Shown here: positions 19,101-28,100 of the stretch, one piece after another
How the letters are laid out: each line of letters starts with the position of its first letter
Numbering within the stretch: the first letter of the stretch is position 1
Assembly: GCA_018661145.1 (NCBI GenBank)
Contig: JABJIU010000012.1
Coordinates: 5,007 to 69,006 of the forward strand
Direction of reading: 5' to 3'
From: Pseudomonadota bacterium
GTDB lineage: Bacteria; Pseudomonadota; Gammaproteobacteria; Arenicellales; UBA868
Length of the DNA stretch: 64,000 bases
Program-made: the position numbers and the translations under genes
The notes under the pieces: model-generated
Databases searched by the model: none
What the model was told of the DNA's origin: nothing
Seen by the model: the letters and a program-made list of their open reading frames with translations, nothing else

Positions 19101-19566
19101 CCTCTTGCCCGCCTACCTCGTACCATCACAATACGTGATACTGAACAGCCTCCCCACGGGACCCAACGGAAAGATCGACCGGGCTTCGCTTCCGTCGCCC
19201 AAAACCGTCAACAAGCCGATGACTTCTAGCCCTGGGCCCAGGACGCAGTTGGAGCACATGCTGGCTGAAATTTGGGCGATGGTTTTGGGCATCGATCAGG
19301 TAGGTCTGGATGACAGCTTTTTCGCCCTCGGTGGACACTCTCTTCTGCTCACCCGGGTCCGCGCAGAGATCGCCACACGCCTCGAAAGAGACGTTCCTGT
19401 GCTCGACCTGTTCCGTTGGCCAACTTTACGTGCCTTGGCCGCGCACCTTGACGGCACTGCTACAGAGCCCCCTGCATCAGGAAGCGCAGATGTAGTCTCA
19501 CGCCAACTTGCCGCTCTAGAACGTTTGGCTCAGGCAGGTAAAGAAAGCCAGTTGACCAATGACTGA
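16132..19566 (+). CDS. NRPS module: docking domain-C-A(Gly)-T
   Basis: 1144 residues. The first 60 or so resemble a TubC-type N-terminal docking domain (GIEVQARGDRL followed by a Lys/Arg-rich helix), which receives chains from an upstream PKS protein. The C domain (about 65-490) has an intact HHMIADG at 200-206. In the A domain the specificity positions read DILQMGVIWK, close to the glycine code DILQLGLIWK. The carrier serine is Ser1070 (GGHS). It should add Gly to the polyketide intermediate. The ATG overlaps the last base of the upstream stop (TAATG at 16130-16134), and the 3' end overlaps the next gene by 8 nt, so expression is translationally coupled. There is no epimerase or thioesterase. 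Confidence 0.96.
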   Translation: MNTEDQLASELIERLAGLGIEVQARGDRLLCHGSRKVVTQEIQRELALRKREILAFLQPSTVPAVDDHPLSFAQQRLWFLDQMQPGSVSYSLSMAQYLFGPLDTQALGRAVTGLVRQHETLRCIFPVVDDAPVQRVLPPFEAEVSIVDLRHLPSETRDREAQRLARVETEKPFDLAVGPLLRLSVYQLDEWSHIFVLVVHHMIADGWSVALLGRDLSAFYAAEVEAARPPQMVATPSTRYTDYSGWQRTALEGQAFQDDLRYWTKHLADAPRILALPLDRPRPPLPSYRGGRIEFLLDAVPTAELRKLARHAGASLYMLLLAVSSVLLARQTRETCVTIGCPVAGRDREEWAEVVGCFVNTLALKVDLTGDPTFMELLRRVRETSIAAYEHQNTPFEQVVEALQLERDLSRNPLVQVSVGLHNAPGQTPLATFPLPGLKATPIDLGAGTVRFDLELDIWEVADGLHIRMQYALDLFDEPTAARIASELEVLLGEVVADAERPVSRLPLVTLDQRRSLLAASNPQAVLPPGELLLHELVKNAATRDPDAVAVVAGVTSLRYGQLERCAEALAARLTEAGVRAGEPVGLCIGRGHSVVIGILAILKTGAAYVPLDPQHPPSRLQMVLDDCAARIVVMEPQFATLFSTSVISSVYIDADDMAQSPPHPVPVRPRYADESTAYIMYTSGSTGRPKGVAVPHRAVAGLLHAMHQVLPLGPQDVFLAVTTFAFDISVLELLQPLINGARLVIAQYEDTIDARRLSQTLTDRQVTCMQATPATWNILVEDGWSGAPHMTAMCGGERMPAHLAVALSTLCKRVCNVYGPTEATIWSSIDEVRADAPVTIGYPLENSEMYVLDKHLEPLPLGMVGEIWIGGHSLSHGYFKQPLLTAKNFVPDPFSARPGARLYRTGDLGLKREDGRLECLGRIDMQLKFRGFRIEPGDIEAAILSDSRVSQAVVNLFEEEAGEERLVAHVVPHNGKTLQVHDLHLYLQDLLPAYLVPSQYVILNSLPTGPNGKIDRASLPSPKTVNKPMTSSPGPRTQLEHMLAEIWAMVLGIDQVGLDDSFFALGGHSLLLTRVRAEIATRLERDVPVLDLFRWPTLRALAAHLDGTATEPPASGSADVVSRQLAALERLAQAGKESQLTND

Positions 19567-22500
19567 TCGGGCCGTTCCACGCATCGGAGGTATCGCCGTC
19601 ATCGGCTTTGCTTGCCGTGCTCCTGGAGCGCTTAACGCTGACCAGTTCTGGAGCAATCTTGTGGACGGCGTTGAGTCTATCAATCACTTCACGCCGCAAA
19701 TCCTGATCGAATCCGGAGTAGATCCCGCACAGATTGCGGACCCCGCCTACGTGCCGGCTAGGGGCGTTCTTAGCGAGGCGGATTGTTTCGACGCGCCGCT
19801 GTTCGGTTTTACGCCGCACGAAGCATCGTTGATGGATCCGCAACACCGGATAATGCTTGAGTGTGCGTGGGAAGCCCTAGAGCATGGCGGGTACGGCGCC
19901 CCCGGCCGGGGCGCCCGAGTGGCCGTATACGCTGGCGTCGCACTCAATACCTACCTCCTCCGCAACATTTTTGCCCATCAAGGCGTGCTGGCCACGGAGG
20001 GTGAGCACCAATTGCTGGTTGCCAGTGACAAGGACTTTGTCGCACCACGCATCTCTCACCAGATGGGCTTCACCGGTCCGAGTATCAGCGTGCAAACAGC
20101 TTGTTCGACGTCGCTGGTAGCCGTACACATGGCATGCCATGCCTTGCTCAGCCATCAGTGCGACATGGCGCTCGCCGGGGGTGCGGCCATCACGGTGCCA
20201 CAGGAGCATGGATACGCCTTTCGAGAAGGCGGCATTCTCTCCGCTGATGGACATTGCCGACCATTTGATGCTCGCGCGGCCGGCACGGTGCCGGGTAATG
20301 GCGCTGGCGTCGTGGTGCTCAAGCGGGTCACGGACGCCATCGAAGACGGGGACACAATCCATGCAGTGATCGCGGGCTCTGCAATCAACAACGATGGCGC
20401 TAATAAAGTGGGGTTCACAGCGCCGAGCATCAGCGGGCAAACGGCCGTCATCTCTCAAGCGCTTGCCCTGGCGGGCGTGGGAGCGGGTTCCATCGGGTAC
20501 GTCGAGGCGCACGGCACAGGCACCCCGCTGGGGGACCCGATAGAGGTGGCAGCACTCACAGCTGCATTTCGTCAGACGACCGCAGAACAAGGCAATTGCT
20601 GGCTAGGTTCCGTTAAGGGCAACCTTGGCCATCTTGATACAGCAGCCGGTATCATCGGCTTGATCAAGACTGTTATGGCAGTGCACAGCGGAGTGGTTCC
20701 CCCCAGCCTGCATTTCGAGCAGCCGAACCCAGCACTTGACCTCGATACCAGCCCTTTCCAGGTGCCAACGACGACCCAACAATGGCGCCTCACAGGGCCG
20801 CGCCGGGCCGGAGTGAGTTCCTTCGGCATCGGCGGAACCAATGCTCACGTCATCGTAGAGGAGGCGCCCACCCCCAAAGTGCCGGACGGAGTGGCTCGCA
20901 AAGCTCAAATCTTTTGCATTTCAGCGCGCACGTCCGACGCCTTAGACCGGGCCTGCGCTTCACTCGCTCCAGCCGTCGCCGCCAGCAAGGCGCCACTGTC
21001 AAACATCGCTTTCACCCTCGCCTCAGGTAGGCGCGCATTCGCGCAGCGACGTGCCTTCGTCGCGAGTAGTGCCATCGAAGCCACCGAACGGTTGAAGCAT
21101 GCCGGAGCCGCAGTGCCATTCGTAGCCGACCGACCGACGGTGTGGTTGTTCCCCGGCCAAGGCTCGCAGTACCTCGGCATGGGCGAGGCACTTGCACGCC
21201 AGGAGCCGGCCTTTGATGCCGCTCTTGCCGATGCGACCGCCGCGCTAGAGCGGGCGGGGGTACCGGACATCCGAGCATGCATCTGGCCCGCGGCGCACGA
21301 CAATGACGCATACGAGTGCCTCACGCGAACCGCGAACGCCCAAACCGCAATATTCGCCATAGAGTACGCACTCGCGGAGCTTTGGCGCTCGTGGGGAATG
21401 GTCCCCGGCGGGGTGCTCGGTCACAGCGTTGGCGAATTTTGCGCTGCAGTTATCGCAGGCGTCATGTCGCTGGAAGATGCGGCCCGGCTTGTGGCTGCAC
21501 GTGGCCGCATGATGCAAAACATGGCTGCTGGTGTAATGCTTTCGGTCTCCCTCGACGAACGGAGCGCGACTGATTTTCTTCGGCCCGGGATCTGGCTGAG
21601 CGCGGTCAATACGCTCGATTCATGCGTACTCGGTGGCGCTCCGCAAGACATTGCTGAACTGGAGAATGAACTCAGCAGGCGTGACGTAGAAACACGTCGC
21701 CTTAAGACATCTCACGCGTTTCATACCGGAATGATGGAACCCATGCTTGAGGATTTCCGTGCCGAGGCGGCCAAGGTCCCACTCCATGAGCCCAAGATAC
21801 CATGGGTTTCGTCCGTGTCCGGCTCCTGGCTTGGTGCTGATGACACGATATCGCCCGACTACTGGGTCCGCCAGATCCGCGAGCCAGTACGTTTTGCAGC
21901 GGCGCTAACCAACATTATCGACAATGGCGACCCGGCGGTGCTTGAGGTAGGGCCAGGCATCGCCCTCACTACACTGACCCGCAAGAGTATTGGCTCCGGT
22001 AGTGTTGCCGTGAGTTCATGCGGCCAGCCAACTGGAGACGAAGTAGACGCCATAGCAAAGGCGCTTTCGACCGTGTGGGCCGCGGGTGTCGAAGTGGACT
22101 GGGCACGCTACTACGCCACTCAAGCTCCGGGCCGGGTACCGCTTCCAGGGTATCAATTCGATCGTCAACGGTACTGGATCGATCCCCCAAGTGGATCATC
22201 AGACCGCGAGCCACCAGGCAGCGATTTGGCTGAAGACACCGCTAGCGCGCGCATGTTCGTGCCGGCTTGGGACGTGGCACCAGCCCCAGTGCAGCAAGAA
22301 GCTTCCTCGCGCTGGTTGCTCATCCTTGATCAATACGGGATCGGCGATGCATTAGCATTGCTCCTCGGAGCGCTAGGCGTGGAAGTACAGACACTCCCCT
22401 GGCTGGATCGGGTCAGGGTCGATGCGCAGACCTATGCAGACATTCTAAGCGAAAGCCGACCCGACCATGTAGTGCACCTTGGCAGCATTACTGCGGGGCG

Positions 22501-25159
22501 ACCGGTGACGCACGAGCAGATGCTGGAGTGCGGCTACGTCGACGTCCTCTCACTGTCCCAGGCGCTCGTAGTGCACGTCGGGGACAACGCAGAGCCGATT
22601 AAACTGACGGTCGTAAGTGACAACGTGCACTCCGTAACAGGCCGAGAGGGCGTACGTGCAGAAAAATCACTACTCCTTGGACCCGTCCGAGTTCTACCTC
22701 AGGAGCACCCTGAAATAAGCTGCCGGCTAGTGGATGTGGAGATGGACCGACCTAGCGACATACGTGTTCACATGCTGCTTACTGAATGCCTGGCTGACAA
22801 GCAGGAGGCGGTGGTCGCCCACCGAGGGCGCCAGCGTTGGACGCAGAGCGTCAAGGCCATTGAGACGCCGCAGTCACCCTTTTCGGGAGTGCGGCCGAGG
22901 GGGGTCTACCTGATCACGGGCGGGCTCGGCGCTGTCGGTCTGAGTATCGCGCGCCACCTGCACAAAACCACATCTGCACACCTCGTTTTGACCGGACGAC
23001 GCCCCCCTCCAGAGCCAGAAGACTGGCCGGCACTCGTCGAGCCGGGGGATGACCTTGCAACCTTCGAGATCGAAGACCTGAACGATACTGATATTTTGGA
23101 CCTTCCTGAGCATGTGGACCCGCTCGCGATCGCCGCGCTGGACAGCGCAAACCAAGACCCCGAGACACTACCTTTAGCGACGCTGTCTTCTGCAGCAGCC
23201 ACACTAGACCGATATTGCGTAGCACTCCTGTGCGAGTGTTTAGAGCAAGCCGGAGTGGACATGCAGCCAGGCATTCGGCACACGTTCGCCTCCATCTCGA
23301 GCCAAATGGGGATAGTTCACCCATATAGTCGCTTCCTGAAGTTCATAGTTGATTTACTGCGCGACGAGGGCGTGTTCGAAGGGCCCGATGAGGACATCTT
23401 GGTTCTCGCAACGACGCGTTATGACGTTTTGGACCTGCACGAACAGGCGGTTGAGGAACATCGCGAGCTTGAGGCTGTATTCAAGTTGCTAAACGCATGC
23501 GCTCTTGGATACACCGGGGTACTGAGCGGCTCGGCTTCAGGCATCCAGGTTCTCTATCCCGATGGCGACAGCCGTGGTGTGAAAGCGGCCGTTGCGGCTA
23601 TGGCGCATCGCACGAGCCACACGGGTCAAGCTGAGCTTCTGGCGCGCTTGCTCAGACGCATGGCCGACTCCCAGGCAAGGCCGCTTCGCATACTCGAGGT
23701 TGGCGGTGGCAATCGTTTCCTTACCAGCATCCTTGCGGCGGCGCTTGATGGTACATCCGTCGAATACTGGTTCACTGACATCGGTTCGAGTTTTGTTGGC
23801 GCCGCGCGGACTTGGGCCAAGGAGGCCGGTTACGAGCACCTTCACTTCGGTGTCCTGGACGTCTCACGAAATCCGGAAGCCCAGGGATGGGGAGATACTT
23901 TTGATGCCGTCGTCGGCATGGACGTGGTGCACGCGACGCAGAACGTCGAGGTCACGCTGCGTCATCTCCACACATTGACCGGCTCCGGCGGCTCCGTGCA
24001 CCTCATCGAAACGCTACCACCTGCCCGCTGGAACACAATGGTATGGGGCCTAACGAAGCAGTGGTGGCAATACAACGATGATATCAGGACCACTTCGCCG
24101 CTCCTTGATGGCTCTCACTGGATTGAAGCCCTGACCAGAGCTGGCTTCCAATCCGCGGACACGTATCAATCCGGAGCCCAAGATGACTGTGTGCTTTTGT
24201 TCGGACTTCGTCCTGCATCTACCGCCAAGGACGCGCGTCTGCTTGCGATTCAAGCCGACGTTACCGATCCCCGAGAAATGGCTGCTGTGGTGGCGCGTAC
24301 GCGCGAACTCTTTGGTGGGATTAATGGCGTCATTCACGCGGCAGGTCTGGAGGCGAGCGGTGCACTCTCTCTGCAGCACGATGGCGCAGCATCGCCAGGA
24401 CTTGCAGCAAAGGTCACAGGCACCCGCGTATTGACTGAGGCGCTGAAAGACGAACCGCTGGACTTCCTGATGCTGTGTTCATCGGTGACATCGTTGCTCG
24501 GTGGCGTAGGAAACGTCGAATACACCGCCGCAAATGCATATCTCGACTCATTTGCCCATGAACAGAAACCGTTGGGCTATCCGGTCGTGAGTGTGAACTG
24601 GGATCGCTGGCGTGGTCTCGGTATGGCTGCCATGGTCGAGGAGCGGCACCAGGCGCTCCTGGGAGAAACCCTAGGCGGTGGCCTCGCCGAGACACAGGCT
24701 CTCAACTATTTCGATGCCATTGTCTCGGCACCCCGACTACCCCAAGTCATTGTGGCCCCAACTGGATTTGATGATGCTTGGCGTGACGCGGCGCTGGTAA
24801 ACGTAAAGACGTTGGCAACTCGTCTAGTTGCGTCGGAGAACCATCCCAGGCCGTTCTTGGCGACGCCTTATGTGGCGCCGGCTAATGATATTGAGCGGCA
24901 ACTAGCGTCAGCCTGGCAGGAAACGCTTGGCATCGAAGCGATTGGTGCAGATGATGATTTCATGGAACTTGGCGGCGATTCCTTAATTGCGATCAACGTC
25001 GTCTCTCGACTACGCGAAGTCCTCGGCTTGAGGCTGCAAGTTGCAGCGCTCTTCGAAGCTCCAACTGTCGCTCAGCTGGCCAAACGGGTCGAGGCACTGC
25101 GCTGGGCAACTGCCCCAACTTCGCCCGCCACCGAAAATGTTGAGGAAGGTGAGCTATGA
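19559..25159 (+). CDS. PKS module KS-AT-KR with embedded C-methyltransferase-T
   Basis: 1866 residues. KS: Cys182, His318, His358. AT: GHSVGEF (Ser623) and HAFH 719-722, malonyl-specific. The KR is split. Its NADPH loop (GGLGAVG, near 1121) and second strand (LVLTGRR) are followed by a large insertion, and the fold resumes at about 1558 (AIQADVTDP, VIHAAG, Tyr1655). The insertion (about 1215-1535) is a SAM methyltransferase of the PKS C-methylating type: a helical lid, ILEVGGG near 1378, FTDIG, VHATQ and LTKQWWQYND. C-methylation at the alpha carbon plus reduction to a hydroxyl is the expected outcome; O-methylation cannot be excluded. The carrier is PCP-like, GGDS (Ser1808). The C-terminus is acidic (ENVEEGEL), suited to docking the next protein. 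The start overlaps the upstream gene by 8 nt and the end overlaps the next start (ATGA). Confidence 0.96.
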   Translation: MTDRAVPRIGGIAVIGFACRAPGALNADQFWSNLVDGVESINHFTPQILIESGVDPAQIADPAYVPARGVLSEADCFDAPLFGFTPHEASLMDPQHRIMLECAWEALEHGGYGAPGRGARVAVYAGVALNTYLLRNIFAHQGVLATEGEHQLLVASDKDFVAPRISHQMGFTGPSISVQTACSTSLVAVHMACHALLSHQCDMALAGGAAITVPQEHGYAFREGGILSADGHCRPFDARAAGTVPGNGAGVVVLKRVTDAIEDGDTIHAVIAGSAINNDGANKVGFTAPSISGQTAVISQALALAGVGAGSIGYVEAHGTGTPLGDPIEVAALTAAFRQTTAEQGNCWLGSVKGNLGHLDTAAGIIGLIKTVMAVHSGVVPPSLHFEQPNPALDLDTSPFQVPTTTQQWRLTGPRRAGVSSFGIGGTNAHVIVEEAPTPKVPDGVARKAQIFCISARTSDALDRACASLAPAVAASKAPLSNIAFTLASGRRAFAQRRAFVASSAIEATERLKHAGAAVPFVADRPTVWLFPGQGSQYLGMGEALARQEPAFDAALADATAALERAGVPDIRACIWPAAHDNDAYECLTRTANAQTAIFAIEYALAELWRSWGMVPGGVLGHSVGEFCAAVIAGVMSLEDAARLVAARGRMMQNMAAGVMLSVSLDERSATDFLRPGIWLSAVNTLDSCVLGGAPQDIAELENELSRRDVETRRLKTSHAFHTGMMEPMLEDFRAEAAKVPLHEPKIPWVSSVSGSWLGADDTISPDYWVRQIREPVRFAAALTNIIDNGDPAVLEVGPGIALTTLTRKSIGSGSVAVSSCGQPTGDEVDAIAKALSTVWAAGVEVDWARYYATQAPGRVPLPGYQFDRQRYWIDPPSGSSDREPPGSDLAEDTASARMFVPAWDVAPAPVQQEASSRWLLILDQYGIGDALALLLGALGVEVQTLPWLDRVRVDAQTYADILSESRPDHVVHLGSITAGRPVTHEQMLECGYVDVLSLSQALVVHVGDNAEPIKLTVVSDNVHSVTGREGVRAEKSLLLGPVRVLPQEHPEISCRLVDVEMDRPSDIRVHMLLTECLADKQEAVVAHRGRQRWTQSVKAIETPQSPFSGVRPRGVYLITGGLGAVGLSIARHLHKTTSAHLVLTGRRPPPEPEDWPALVEPGDDLATFEIEDLNDTDILDLPEHVDPLAIAALDSANQDPETLPLATLSSAAATLDRYCVALLCECLEQAGVDMQPGIRHTFASISSQMGIVHPYSRFLKFIVDLLRDEGVFEGPDEDILVLATTRYDVLDLHEQAVEEHRELEAVFKLLNACALGYTGVLSGSASGIQVLYPDGDSRGVKAAVAAMAHRTSHTGQAELLARLLRRMADSQARPLRILEVGGGNRFLTSILAAALDGTSVEYWFTDIGSSFVGAARTWAKEAGYEHLHFGVLDVSRNPEAQGWGDTFDAVVGMDVVHATQNVEVTLRHLHTLTGSGGSVHLIETLPPARWNTMVWGLTKQWWQYNDDIRTTSPLLDGSHWIEALTRAGFQSADTYQSGAQDDCVLLFGLRPASTAKDARLLAIQADVTDPREMAAVVARTRELFGGINGVIHAAGLEASGALSLQHDGAASPGLAAKVTGTRVLTEALKDEPLDFLMLCSSVTSLLGGVGNVEYTAANAYLDSFAHEQKPLGYPVVSVNWDRWRGLGMAAMVEERHQALLGETLGGGLAETQALNYFDAIVSAPRLPQVIVAPTGFDDAWRDAALVNVKTLATRLVASENHPRPFLATPYVAPANDIERQLASAWQETLGIEAIGADDDFMELGGDSLIAINVVSRLREVLGLRLQVAALFEAPTVAQLAKRVEALRWATAPTSPATENVEEGEL

Positions 25160-28100
25160 GCTCTGTGAGCAATCTGCTCGATGAGCTGCAAAACTTGAAC
25201 GTAGTACTCTGGCACGACGGCGAGCGCGTACGCTATCGGGCACCAAGTGGCTTGCTTACCCCCGAACTGCTTGCGCGGGTAACGCTGCACAAAGCCGAAC
25301 TCACCAAGTTTCTGGCCGCGGCCCGTGATGCAGCTGAACACGGCGCCCAGCAGCCGATAACCGAGTGTTCCGGGGACGGACCCGAGCGCTTGTCATTCGC
25401 CCAGGAACGGCTCTGGTTTATTCAAAAACTCGAGGAATCGGAGGATGGTCTCGGCGCAACCTACAATGTATCCGCTGCCATGCGTTTACGTGGATCGCTT
25501 GACGTCTCTGCGTTACGACGCAGCCTCGAAACGATCACTGGGCGCCACCGCGTCCTGCGCACCAGGTTCACCGACTCGCACGACGGTGCAGTGCAAACAG
25601 TTGATGATGAGCTCGCGAACCTGAATCTGATCGATTTTACCAACACCCCAACTACTCAACGAAGGGATGCGGTTCAAACTTTCCTCGAAAAAGAAACGGA
25701 ATACTTATTCGATCTTGAAGCAACGCCACCCGCGCGCTTTTCTTTGCTAGAGATCGGCGCAAATGAGCATATTCTGTGTTGTGTCTTCCACCACTTGGTG
25801 ATGGACGGCTGGTCTATGGGGGTGCTGTCGCGCGAGCTGGTGTCGCTATACGATGCCTTCTCCAGCGGTCAAGCGTCACCGCTGCCCAGTCTTGCGCTCC
25901 AATACGCGGATTACGCGGCCCATCAGCGACGCACTCTAACGCCCCAGGCAATCGCCGCCGACTTGGTATACTGGCAAGATCAGCTCGGTGGGGCGCCGGC
26001 GTCCATCTACTTACCCCTTGATTTCCCGAGACCTGCACGCCAAAGCTATCGCGGCGGCGTCGTGCGTTTCGAGTTCGACAAAAACATGTCCGACGCGTTG
26101 AAAAGGCTTGCGCGTGAGTGTAACGCCAGCCTTTTCATGCTGCTGCTGGCCTCCTACGCATTGCTGCTCGCACGCTATTCGGGCCAGACGCAAATAATGA
26201 TCGGGACCCCCGTGGCCAACCGCGACCACCCCGATGTGGAACCGCTCATCGGACCGTTCTCAAACTACATCCCACTCCGGGTCGATCTTGAGGCCGATCC
26301 GGACTTCAGAACAGTCGTTGAGCGTGTCCGGTGGATGACTCTGGACAGCTTCGCACATCAAAATATTCCGTTCGAGAAGCTCGTGGAAGTGGTCGACTCA
26401 GGACACCGACTGGACCGCGCTCCCTTGTTCCAGGTCGCTCTTGTATTGCAGAACCTGCCAACAGTTCCGCTGGCCCTCTCAGGTCTGGATGTGGAGCGGA
26501 TCGACGTTACGCGCACCACCGCAAAGCTGGATCTATCGATGCTCTTAGAGGAGGATAATGGTGCGATCAGAGGGGAGCTTGAGTTCTGCCGAGACCTGTT
26601 CTCGCAAGTCACTGCCAAGCGCATGGCGAGGCACTTTCTCTCCATCACTGAGGCCATCATTAAGACACCGGATTTGCCAGTCTCTCAAATCTCTTTGATC
26701 GAAGCGGCCGAACGCGTAGAAATTCTTGAGCACTTGAGCGGAGCTAGATCACTCCGGCCCGTGAACCGCCTCGTCCATGAACAATTTCACGACCAGGTCC
26801 GGCGGACACCACACGCTCGGGCCCTTGTGGCGGGAGACACACAACTCAGCTACGAGGAATTGGCCCAGCAAGCGTCGCGGTTGGCCCGACATCTCATATC
26901 GACAGGCGTTGAAAGAGGCTCGCGCGTAGCGGTCTGTCTACCGCGTTCCACCGATCTCATCGTCGCCTTACTTGCCGTACTTGAGGCCGGCGGTGCCTAC
27001 GTGCCGCTGGACAGTGCCCATCCCGATCAACGACTTGCCTCGATAATGGATGACGCGGGTGCAACGGTGCTTTTGACCGTCTCCGAGTTGGCAGCGCGTC
27101 TGCCGCCGATACGTACCGTCATCTGCGTCGACGCTGAGGCGGGCACTGTTGCAGGGCACGAACCACACGCCGTGCACGCCGAGGGCTCGCCGTCCCAGCT
27201 CGCCTACGTGATCTACACCTCCGGCTCCACCGGCCGGCCCAAGGGGGTCATGGTGGACCACCGCTCCGTGTGCAGCATGGTGCGCGGCCTCGCCGACACG
27301 GTCTACCGCGATGAGCCCGCATGCATCCCAGTGGCGTTGACAGCGTCGGTGGCCTTCGATGCATCCGTACAGCAGATATTCGGTAGCCTACTACTCGGTC
27401 ATACGCTGGTGATAACAGATAACGAGACACGGCAGGATGCGCACCGACTACTGGACTTCTATCAACAGCATCAGATCAAGGTTGCAGATGGTACGCCCAG
27501 TTTATTGGGCCTGCTGCTGGAGGCCGGCCTTGGCCAACGTCCTGGGCTAAAGCTCCAGCATCTGTTGATCGGCGGAGAGGCGTTACCGTCCCGACTCGTC
27601 CATCAGCTGCAAGTACAGGATACTCAAGCGCGGATTGTGGTGACAAACCTCTACGGCCCCACGGAGTGTGGGGTCGACATAACTGCGCGCAGCGTGCGGC
27701 CCGGAGAGCGGTTGCTGAGCGAATTCGTCCCGATCGGGAAAGTCTTATCCAATGCGCGGATCTATGTTCTCGACCCCCATGGCGCCTGCACCGCCGCGGG
27801 GGTCCCAGGTGAGATCTGGATCGGTGGCCCTTGCCTCGCTCGCGGCTACCTAGGACAACCCTCCCAGACAGCGGCCGCCTTCCGCCCCGATCCACGGCGT
27901 GACGGAGAGCGGCTTTATGCGTCCGGTGATCGGGGCCGCTGGACGGACAACGGCGAGTTAGAGTTCCTTGGTCGAACGGACACGCAGGTCAAAGTGCGCG
28001 GCTATCGCATGGAGACTGCCGAGATCGAGGCGGCCTTGCGCCAGCATGACGCGGTCACTGATGCAGTCGTCGTGGTCACACACTCTGGCACTGACCGTGC

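Noticed and set aside
19877..20590. Long antisense frames within the synthetases (also 4308-4955, 5581-6182, 12718-13227)
   Set aside because: They lie opposite strongly conserved KS/AT/DH domains and have shadow-like composition (Arg/Ser/Pro-rich) with no family resemblance; high-GC coding sequence produces such frames.
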